DNA from: Planctomycetota bacterium
Lineage (GTDB): Bacteria; Planctomycetota; Planctomycetia; Pirellulales; Pirellulaceae
DNA: 15,028 nucleotides
Reading direction: 5' to 3'
Assembly: GCA_026692885.1 (NCBI GenBank)
Contig: JAPLNJ010000653.1
Span: 1 to 15,028 of the forward strand
Each line of letters begins with the position of its first letter. The first letter of the stretch is position 1. Positions 1 to 6,087 of this stretch are shown one piece after another. The translations under genes were made by a program, and so were the position numbers. The notes below the pieces were generated by a model. It saw only the letters and a program-made list of their open reading frames with translations, searched no databases and had not been told where the DNA came from.

Positions 1-119
1 AACAAACGGGGGGGCGGGGTCCTATTTTGCTTCCTTGGGGCGGGATCACAAGCGGCAGGGCTGCCCAGGCGGCGGGGTAGCAGTTCAGCGAATCTGAGAC
101 CCTCACGGCCTTTCCCGTC

Positions 120-1496
120 TCAAAGAATCCGGGCCGCATCAGCCGCGGGGATGCCTTCCTCCAGGACCATCTTCACATCCTGATTCAGGTCTCGGAGGTC
201 CGCTTGATCTTGGAATTGATCGAACAATTCCCGACGGCTTGCGATGACATTCAGTGCCGTGTTGATTCGTTTTTTGAGACCGCTGTTCAAGCTCCCGGAC
301 AACTCCGCGCCGTCGGCGCCTACCGCCTGGGTCAGGCAGTCGGTTTCGTCCTGTTCCATTTCCGCCAACAGCATCTGCCAAAGCCAGCCGCCGAGCGTTC
401 CGTTTCCCGCAGTCGCCAACTCTCCGACGAACCTCGGCCAATCTTGAATCGTGCCACGATCTTGTTTTTCATCGTAGATGAATTCGGTCACAATCGGCCG
501 GGCACAGTACAGGACTGGGCCCCAATCGGCACCGCGCTGGTCCGGATAGGTGATGAAGGGAAACGAAATCAACCGGGGAATCGCGTGCGCGCCGGCGTTC
601 GCGGTCGCCTGTTGCACCGTCTCGCGGAGGCTTCGAGTGGAGCCGGTCTTGCTTTGCCAAAACGCGTCCGGATCGACCGCGTGCCCCCAGTCGTTCCAGA
701 ACCGGACGCGCATCTGGTCGAGTCTTACCCACCGGCTCTTCTTTTCCTCGTAGTAATGCCAGAATCGCCAGCCATTGGTGTGTTCTCGATCCTTGATGAC
801 CGATTCAAGGGCCACCTCCGCCGCCGCCGTCAAGCCGGGGCATGTGGCTTCACCAAAACAGACGCCGTCTTCTCGAACCTTGGCGAACAGCACCTTTTCT
901 TTGAAGAACTCAGCTCGCTCCAAGAAGTCCGTCCGTAGGTCCGTATCGGGCGGCAACGAACCGGGCTGCAGGTGTGCAGCATCGGCGCGCATCCAAAGGC
1001 CATTCTGTCGCTTGCTCCAGAAGACCTTCATGTCCCCGTCTGTCCACTGTCCGACGACGCTCTCTTTCGCCGCCTGTGTGGCGGTTGACAGGTACTCAAA
1101 GTCGTGCCCCTGGAAGTGGATGATTCCGTCCACGCTGAGTTCGGCGGTCAGGGGGTGTTCCAAATAGTCGGCTCGGAGCTTCAGCGGGAACGGATTCGGC
1201 CTGCTTTCGGCCAGGTGACTTTCGGCGATGTGCCTGGCGACCGCCTGCAGCCGGACGCCGTGCTCTCTTTCGCAGCGTTGCTTCGCGTTGGCGAAATCGT
1301 GGCGGCGGCCGAGGGGCGGTCGCCAGCGATCTGCACAGGCGCAGTCCCCGCGCACGAAGGTGGCGACCGAAATCGCCGCGATGGCCTGGGCGTCTTCGAA
1401 CGTGGTTCGTCGATTCCCAGGCCAGTGAAAATGGTTCGCCAGCATCGCGTGCACTTTCGGTGCGACTTGGTCGATCAGTGGTTGCAGATCAAGCAT
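120..1496 (-). CDS. Uncharacterised protein with two RAMA-like repeats, downstream of a ThiF/JAB gene
   Basis: This encodes 458 residues from an ATG at 1496, preceded by a GGGGGA ribosome site about 8 bases upstream. A TTG at 1517 is possible but has no such site. Two internal segments look alike. Residues about 118-161 and 205-248 each carry a DG, a glycine, an Ala-rich helix and a closing FW; the second reads TNGWRFWHYYEE. This resembles the RAMA domain, found beside restriction and methylase modules and thought to bind DNA or modified chromatin. The family match is by eye and uncertain. The N-terminal ~115 residues contain a CAC and a further Cys at 75. The C-terminal third (about 305-458) is Trp-rich and then helical, with no family I recognise. 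It lies 257 bases downstream of the ThiF gene on the same strand, so the two probably share a transcript. No enzymatic motif is visible. Confidence 0.8.
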   Translation of the reverse strand: MLDLQPLIDQVAPKVHAMLANHFHWPGNRRTTFEDAQAIAAISVATFVRGDCACADRWRPPLGRRHDFANAKQRCEREHGVRLQAVARHIAESHLAESRPNPFPLKLRADYLEHPLTAELSVDGIIHFQGHDFEYLSTATQAAKESVVGQWTDGDMKVFWSKRQNGLWMRADAAHLQPGSLPPDTDLRTDFLERAEFFKEKVLFAKVREDGVCFGEATCPGLTAAAEVALESVIKDREHTNGWRFWHYYEEKKSRWVRLDQMRVRFWNDWGHAVDPDAFWQSKTGSTRSLRETVQQATANAGAHAIPRLISFPFITYPDQRGADWGPVLYCARPIVTEFIYDEKQDRGTIQDWPRFVGELATAGNGTLGGWLWQMLLAEMEQDETDCLTQAVGADGAELSGSLNSGLKKRINTALNVIASRRELFDQFQDQADLRDLNQDVKMVLEEGIPAADAARIL

Positions 1497-1753
1497 TGGC
1501 TGTCCCCCGTAGGGCAATCAGGCAGGCACCCCGGATCCTCTACCAGGCTGAATGGCGCCTGGCTGGTCCTGGGACTCGAAGCGATGTCGCAAGTTCCCTC
1601 AGATCTTATGTTCCAAGACTTCTGACTGCAATCAGTTAGAGCTATTCTTGAAAAATGGTGCGCGCCCAGCGCGGGGAGTTCGTAGAACCAACTTTCCAAG
1701 CCGACGTCACGCTGGAAAGCCTGACCTACTCGTCTCGGTTGCAACGGCCCGCG

Positions 1754-3058
1754 TTAGGGTTTTCTGGTAGCTCGGCAGACCTCACAGGAAACATCTGGTT
1801 GCATCCGCGATTCAATGCCGAAACGACCGTCGTCCGCCCAACGGATTTGATCCCAGCGACTCTGTTCCACTCGCCCTGCCACCAAGTCCAACCACAACTG
1901 CACTCCCAGGTTCACGGCCACCTGGTTGGTCGTGATCAATGATCCCATCCGCTGCTGATTCCAGGCCGGGCGGGGACTGCGGGGCAAAGCACCCGGCGGA
2001 GCGTTGACCCGATACCGGGCTTCCGCCGCGTCGCGGAGTCCGCCGAGACAGGCTACGCAAGCCTCGCCGGGCAAGAGCAGACGCACGTCCCCCCCCATGA
2101 CCCGTTGGCCATGTTCGTGGAAGACGCCGGTGCCGATGTCCAGGTGGATCTTGCCAAGGTACGGCGGCCCATTGATCCAGCTTGCTATGGCCAGACGCGG
2201 TGCATCCTGATCCACGGCCGTCACGATCAGGTCCACATCGTGCAACGCGGACAGGGCTGCACCGTCGAGCACGGAGGCAAACACCGTGGCGATCGACAGG
2301 TCACGGGGACGGAGACCCAGGAGCGCCCGCTGCCGATTCTCTACCTTCGGCTGGCCGATGCCGTCCGGCGTCGCTCCCGGCGTCGCATCCAGGTTGTGCA
2401 ACTCATCCGAGTCATCGTCGATCAGGACTAATTGGGACACACCCAGCATGGCCAGGGTGAAAGCACACGCCGAGCCGTTCCGGCCTGCGCCGATGATGGC
2501 GACGCGGCTCCGACGGACACGGTCCCAGACGGCGGCTCCCAGCGCCCCCCGAGTCCGGCTCCAGCGCGGGTCCGTTGCGGCGGCTTCGTCCGCGCGATTC
2601 GTATGTACCGCGCCGATGTGACGCATTCCGGGCCCCACCAAGCGAATCGCCCACAGCGGCGTGACCTGATTCCCCGCGTGGACCGAGCCGGCCCAGGATC
2701 CGGCAGCCGGTCCCACGCCCAGGGCCAGGGCTGCCACGACTTGCGTCGGCAGGGGCGAAAACCGCTGGAGCATCTGTAACGCCGCATCGGCCTGAACATG
2801 GTCCTGGAGTTCCAACAATAACAGGCTCTCGCGCGCTCCGTATTGACTCCGGAGCAAGGTGCCTGACACCGAATCCAATTCGCGAACGAGCAGTTCCCGT
2901 CCGGTCGGAGAATAGTTCCTTGTCAGCCGCCCCACGCCGACCGCGCGTCGAGCCGCCAGACGCAGAATGTCGCGTCTCCAGACCTGCGGCCACAGACTGA
3001 GGGAATACCCGGCCCTTTTGTCGTGATTGGCGCCCGAGGTGGATGTCGAACTGGTCAT
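1754..3058 (-). CDS. ThiF/E1-like adenylyltransferase with degenerate JAB-like N-terminal region
   Basis: This encodes 434 residues from an ATG at 3058, with AGGAG 8 bases upstream. The upstream in-frame TTG at 3121 has weaker support. The E1/ThiF fold spans about 175-345. It has a Rossmann GAGRNG loop at 190-195, acidic DDD at 214-216, HNL at 221-223, a QPK lysine at 236-238 and TAVDQD at 280-285. CVAC (334-337) and CEVC (425-428) form a four-cysteine zinc site typical of ThiF/MoeB/E1 proteins. There is no Cys between 199 and 333. Residues about 45-155 follow the layout of JAB-ThiF fusions, but the usual His-x-His-Pro is replaced by ELQDH at 83-87, so isopeptidase activity is probably lost. 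By family, it would adenylate the C-terminus of a ubiquitin-like or sulfur-carrier protein. No such carrier and no E2 is recognisable in the window. It is divergent from the patatin gene. Confidence 0.88.
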   Translation of the reverse strand: MTSSTSTSGANHDKRAGYSLSLWPQVWRRDILRLAARRAVGVGRLTRNYSPTGRELLVRELDSVSGTLLRSQYGARESLLLLELQDHVQADAALQMLQRFSPLPTQVVAALALGVGPAAGSWAGSVHAGNQVTPLWAIRLVGPGMRHIGAVHTNRADEAAATDPRWSRTRGALGAAVWDRVRRSRVAIIGAGRNGSACAFTLAMLGVSQLVLIDDDSDELHNLDATPGATPDGIGQPKVENRQRALLGLRPRDLSIATVFASVLDGAALSALHDVDLIVTAVDQDAPRLAIASWINGPPYLGKIHLDIGTGVFHEHGQRVMGGDVRLLLPGEACVACLGGLRDAAEARYRVNAPPGALPRSPRPAWNQQRMGSLITTNQVAVNLGVQLWLDLVAGRVEQSRWDQIRWADDGRFGIESRMQPDVSCEVCRATRKP

Positions 3059-3390
3059 CGCAAGGACTCCTGATAGAAGCTGCCCAGCGGCGCGGCAAAC
3101 GCCTCCCCCTCTAGGACTCAAGGCGCCTCGTGGGGATTCTCACTTGTCCTGCACAGCGGCAAGATCGGGATCCCGGCGGTGAAACAGGGCCAACGTGATA
3201 GCGGCCGAACAACGGCGGGCCCGCGGGTCCTTGGAAAACGGAAGGGCCGATGCCCTCCCCCGCGCCGGACTTCCTGCCACAGCCGGTCGTTTCCGCTCGG
3301 CGGCGGCCGTGTTCCGGCGCCTCTTCATGGGTGGGCAGGAGAGGCGACGATTCTTCATCTCAATTCTCTCGTAAGCGAGGAGGGGGTCCT
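3059..3390. promoter_or_regulatory. Divergent intergenic region between ThiF and patatin genes
   Basis: These 332 bases separate two genes that point away from each other, so both promoters should lie here. I cannot identify -35/-10 boxes with confidence. Two perfect 10-base palindromes stand out: CGGGATCCCG at 3166-3175 and GCGGGCCCGC at 3215-3224. Either could be an operator, though such palindromes are not rare in GC-rich DNA. A small hairpin, CTCG-TAAG-CGAG, at 3367-3378 lies just before the patatin ribosome site. The open frame continuing upstream of 3391 to 3250 reads as low-complexity Pro/Arg/Ser and is probably not translated. Confidence 0.4.
3370..3383 (+). repeat. Leader motif CGTAAGCGAGGAGG, copy 1
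   Basis: This 14-base motif contains the Shine-Dalgarno core GAGGAGG and sits 7 bases before the patatin ATG at 3391. An identical 14-mer lies at 5121-5134, eight bases before a 27-codon ORF. The first copy can also fold into a short CTCG/CGAG hairpin next to the ribosome site; the second lacks the 5' arm. Confidence 0.5.
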
Positions 3391-4371
3391 ATGATCGCGA
3401 AAGCAAATGAGCATGGCGCGGGGGAGACGTTCGCACGGTCGCCGACGGGCTTTGACGACGTCGAATTCGCTGGGCAGGAGGGATTGGACGCGACGCGGAG
3501 CACGGTGGGGCTGGCGTTTTCCGGTGGCGGGCCGCGAGGCTTTGCCCATCTGGGGTTTCTGGACGGACTGGCACAAGCGGGCATCGCCCCGCAGGAGCAC
3601 TTTGACTGTGTCTGCGGGACCAGTTGTGGTTCGCTGGTTCTCCTGGCACTCTGCCACGGGTGGTCCATGAAGGACGCGATCGCGTTGGTCCGGCGCGAGC
3701 TGCCGACGTGGTACTTGCCATCCTACTTCCCGACCGCCAGACTCTGGCAATTGCGTCGATTCTTGGGGGGCATGGAACGGAAGGCACGCAGGCATTTCCC
3801 AGTCGCTCGCCTGGAGACCCTGCGCCCCAGGGTCTTGATGGTTAGCTACGACCTGGTCACCTGCCGCACCTACGTGGCCAGGCAGGGCGACCCGGTCAAG
3901 GCCATGATCGCCAGTATGAGCCTGCCGGGCCTGATGCGGCCCACCGTGATCAAGGGCCGAGTGCTGGTGGATGGAGGAGTAGCGGCGAACCTGCCCGCGC
4001 AGCAGCTCCGCGAAGTCGGCGGCGTGCGTTACATCATCGGTGTCGACGTTTCCGGCGCCCTGTCACCGCCGATCTCGGGACGACGCCTCAAGACCGCCGA
4101 TATTCTGCTCCGCATCTGGGAGGCCCAACAGAAGTCCGCCGAGCGCCGGCAACGGTCGCTGTGCGACGTCCTGGTCAAGCCGCAGGTCAGTGATGTGGCA
4201 TTCACCGACTTTTCGCGCAAGACGTTTGATCGCGTGGTCGACGCTGGCCGGCAGGCCGCGGACGCCGCCCTTCCAGCCATCCGTCGACTGCTGCGTAACC
4301 CCGAGTCTTTGGCCACGCTTGTCATTCGACCGCGGGCGGGAGACGAAAGACTCGTTCCGGAGGAGTACTAA
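3391..4371 (+). CDS. Patatin-like phospholipase
   Basis: This encodes 326 residues from the ATG at 3391, chosen because GAGGAGGGGG lies just upstream. The oxyanion motif GGGPRG is at 45-50. The nucleophile elbow GTSCG is at 76-80, with Ser78 as catalytic serine. The partner Asp is in the DGG at 194-196, completing a Ser-Asp dyad. MSLPGLMRP at 175-183 is also typical of bacterial patatins. These enzymes hydrolyse acyl groups of phospholipids. There is no signal peptide, so it is probably cytoplasmic and acts on the inner membrane face. The extension after about 230 is helical and basic. The stop codon is 3 bases before the next start codon, so translation is probably coupled to a membrane protein. 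Whether it is a housekeeping lipase or a toxic effector cannot be told from sequence. Patatins are effectors in CBASS (CapV), but no CD-NTase is present here. Confidence 0.92.
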   Translation: MIAKANEHGAGETFARSPTGFDDVEFAGQEGLDATRSTVGLAFSGGGPRGFAHLGFLDGLAQAGIAPQEHFDCVCGTSCGSLVLLALCHGWSMKDAIALVRRELPTWYLPSYFPTARLWQLRRFLGGMERKARRHFPVARLETLRPRVLMVSYDLVTCRTYVARQGDPVKAMIASMSLPGLMRPTVIKGRVLVDGGVAANLPAQQLREVGGVRYIIGVDVSGALSPPISGRRLKTADILLRIWEAQQKSAERRQRSLCDVLVKPQVSDVAFTDFSRKTFDRVVDAGRQAADAALPAIRRLLRNPESLATLVIRPRAGDERLVPEEY

Positions 4372-4374
4372 CTC

Positions 4375-4662
4375 ATGCAATGCATCTTCTGGCTGAGTAT
4401 GGGATTTCTCACCCTATTGGTGATCGGCGTGCGAGCGTTTCAGCGATGGGATCCGCTCAGCTTCCTCGACTTCAATTTCGACTCTTTTGGGGTGCCCCAA
4501 GCCCGCACGTCGATCAATAACGCGGGCCTGCGGCCGACTATTCAGGGGCTGCCCGCGGGCTTTCTGTGGGAAGCCGCACGGGAATCGTCGGACGGCCCAG
4601 TCACCGCCTGCACGGCTTCGTGTGACTCGAGCATGTGGGACGTACGACAAGCAGTGGAATGA
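4375..4662 (+). CDS. Small membrane-anchored protein, coupled to patatin gene
   Basis: This encodes 95 residues and starts 3 bases after the patatin stop. GGAGGAG inside the end of the patatin gene serves as the ribosome site, which indicates translational coupling. Residues about 3-20 are hydrophobic (CIFWLSMGFLTLLVIGV) and would form one membrane segment or signal anchor. The rest is polar, with two Cys near 79-83. I do not recognise the family. A membrane partner placed directly behind a phospholipase might recruit it or protect the cell from it, but that is inference from position only. Confidence 0.6.
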   Translation: MQCIFWLSMGFLTLLVIGVRAFQRWDPLSFLDFNFDSFGVPQARTSINNAGLRPTIQGLPAGFLWEAARESSDGPVTACTASCDSSMWDVRQAVE

Positions 4663-4729
4663 GACGCTCTACGGTAATTCCAACAGTCTGTCGCGTTCAA
4701 ACTAATGCGTAACGGAAAGGGGATTGCAG

Positions 4730-4864
4730 ATGGACACTACGGTGACGGCGCTGGCGTTCATGTTCGTGGCCCTGTTTATCTGGGCTTCGCGCTCACCCAG
4801 GCGAGGATGTGTCAAGTGGCCGGATGGCGATGCTACCCGTCGCGGTCAGGCTGATCACGACTGA
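4730..4864 (+). CDS. Possible 44-residue membrane microprotein
   Basis: The ORF encodes 44 residues, with GAAAGGGG about 7 bases before the ATG. Residues 5-19 are hydrophobic (VTALAFMFVALFIWA), followed by a basic SRSPRRG turn that would face the cytoplasm under the positive-inside rule. It lies 67 bases after the 95-residue gene on the same strand and may belong to the patatin operon. There is no recognised homologue. A ribosome site plus a membrane segment makes chance less likely, but the ORF is short. Confidence 0.45.
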   Translation: MDTTVTALAFMFVALFIWASRSPRRGCVKWPDGDATRRGQADHD

Positions 4865-4987
4865 GCTCGACATCCACCACCAGTTGGTGAATCCTGCTGC
4901 TCGATCCCGGCGCGCCCCGAAGGCTGCCAAGCATCGACCGGATGCCGTCGAGCGCGTCGTGCAGTCCTCGCGATTTGAACCGCGGCG

Positions 4988-5125
4988 ATGAGCTGCGCCG
5001 ATTCAGGCGCCTTCAAGTCCTTGGAGGGCACAGTGGCCAGACAGGACTCGTTGAACAACGCGACCGTCGAACGCCGGTTTGGTTTGTGGGTGGCAAATCC
5101 TACAGGCCGGCACACAGCAACGTAA
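4988..5125 (+). CDS. Possible 45-residue ORF
   Basis: This open frame of 45 codons starts MSCADSGAFKSLEGTVARQD and ends at a TAA inside the repeated leader motif at 5121-5134. The composition is protein-like, but no ribosome site precedes the ATG. It may be the remnant of a longer gene or a chance ORF. I list it mainly because its stop lies within the leader of the next small ORF. Confidence 0.18.
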   Translation: MSCADSGAFKSLEGTVARQDSLNNATVERRFGLWVANPTGRHTAT

Positions 5126-5134
5126 GCGAGGAGG
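5121..5134 (+). repeat. Leader motif CGTAAGCGAGGAGG, copy 2
   Basis: This is identical over 14 bases to 3370-3383 before the patatin gene. It carries a strong ribosome site eight bases before the ATG of the 27-codon ORF at 5143. It suggests either a duplicated 5' leader or a shared regulatory sequence. Confidence 0.5.
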
Positions 5135-5142
5135 TTGAGACG

Positions 5143-5226
5143 ATGCACGGAAAAATGCTGAAGAGATCGAACTTCGTTGAGCTCGAGAGCAGTCCAAAGA
5201 TGGACGACGCCCGTGACCGAGCGTAA
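5143..5226 (+). CDS. Possible 27-residue microprotein
   Basis: The ORF has 27 codons (MHGKMLKRSNFVELESSPKM, then seven charged residues). It is preceded by GAGGAGG at good spacing, within the same 14-base leader as the patatin gene. There is no hydrophobic segment. Either it is a real microprotein, or the leader precedes what was once a longer gene. The strong ribosome site is the only support. Confidence 0.3.
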   Translation: MHGKMLKRSNFVELESSPKMDDARDRA

Positions 5227-5696
5227 GCCAAGCGACAAGCGTGCGCGGCAGCGATGGAGACGTCCCGCGCGCGTCGAGGCGGTCCGAGGATGCACGTCAC
5301 GATGGGCACAACGACAGGTGCGGCTGCTTCGGTAGGGTCGATCATGGATAAGGTTCAGACTAACCGGGACGTGCAGCACCGGACCAGGTGCAGTTTCCAT
5401 TGCACGGGTCGGGCCAGAGGCTTTTCCCTACCGGTCGCGATCTTATGGTTTCCAGTGTCGGTCGGACGCAGAGATTGGTGATTTCGACTCCGTAGCAATA
5501 CTGCTGGCCATGCTTATCGGCGACAAGTTCACTTCCTTGATTGAATCCGGCGTAGTCGTGGATACGACTACACCGGTCGTAATCAATGCCGTAAACTCGG
5601 CGCAAGTGCTTTACATACCTTGCTTTGGGAGTCAAGAAAGCGAAGCGTGAAGCCGTTGGGATCGTCTACGCAGACCGCCGTGGGGGGCCAATAGCT

Positions 5697-5734
5697 AAAA
5701 AAAACGACCGGCTACGCCGCCCAAAGGGGCGGCG
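5697..5734 (-). terminator. Likely Rho-independent terminator of the minus-strand array
   Basis: Read on the minus strand, a perfect 8-base-pair stem, CGCCGCCC/GGGCGGCG, with a four-base loop (5715-5734) is followed after ten bases by eight T residues (5697-5704). It lies 52 bases downstream of the 41-residue gene, the last gene of the array. The gap between stem and T-run is longer than ideal, so efficiency is uncertain. Confidence 0.55.
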
Positions 5735-5786
5735 CAGACGCGGCCGTGATGCTGATCGACGATGATCCACCTGGCACAGCGGGATG

Positions 5787-5912
5787 TCAGCGGCGTCGCC
5801 GGGAACGCGATCGACCGACGTGGTAGCCTTTGCGGCTGCCGATCCGCTTGCCTGATTTGTAGAACCACCATACGGTGACGCCCAGGAGGGCAAGAACCAA
5901 GAGACTATCCAT
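5787..5912 (-). CDS. 41-residue single-pass membrane protein with basic tail
   Basis: The sequence is MDSLLVLALLGVTVWWFY for the first 18 residues, a single membrane segment, then KSGKRIGSRKGYHVGRSRSR and a final RRR. GAGGTG lies about 7 bases before the ATG. I recall similar short planctomycete proteins with a hydrophobic start and a GSRKGY-VGR-RxRRR tail, but I cannot verify this. The positive tail would sit in the cytoplasm and could bind nucleic acid or acidic lipid. It is the last gene of the minus-strand array, just before a likely terminator. It is too short for ordinary gene finding. Confidence 0.65.
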   Translation of the reverse strand: MDSLLVLALLGVTVWWFYKSGKRIGSRKGYHVGRSRSRRRR

Positions 5913-6087
5913 CAGATGCACCTCTTTTCCTTGTTACCGTGATTGCCGAACGCCGTCCGCATCCAGGACACGATCAGACCCGGGCACCTTCATGTCGCGG
6001 ACGACACCGTGTCAATCGCCCCGGACGCGGCTTGGCGCGCGAAACGGACAGCCGCCGCAGATCTCGGCAGAAGGGGCGGGATAGAAT

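Larger units (their letters stand above)
4865..5786. other. Gene-poor stretch with possible microproteins and remnants
   Basis: No convincing full gene lies here on either strand. Long open frames on the minus strand (to 4855 and 5360) have no ribosome site and unconvincing composition. Two short plus-strand ORFs (4988-5125 and 5143-5226) are listed separately. On the minus strand, the open frame 5583-5711 contains VDDPNGFTLRFL, which resembles the last strand of a VOC/glyoxalase domain; it is preceded by a stop codon, so it may be a gene remnant. Local GC around 5480-5640 is lower than elsewhere, which fits foreign or decayed DNA. Confidence 0.4.

Noticed and set aside
204..938. A 244-codon plus-strand ORF
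   Set aside because: It is antisense to the RAMA-like gene, has no ribosome site, and its composition is that of a reversed GC-rich gene.
3250..3390. Extended N-terminus of the patatin gene
   Set aside because: The extra 47 residues are Pro/Arg/Ser-rich, and the strong ribosome site lies directly before the ATG at 3391.
1754..4371. A CBASS defence operon from the patatin plus ThiF/JAB genes
   Set aside because: No CD-NTase or E2 domain is present, the genes are divergent, and the JAB motif is degenerate.
4855..5400. A 181-codon minus-strand ORF in the gene-poor stretch
   Set aside because: There is no ribosome site, the Arg/His/Pro-rich composition is erratic, and there is no motif. Some segments look protein-like, so a remnant cannot be fully excluded.
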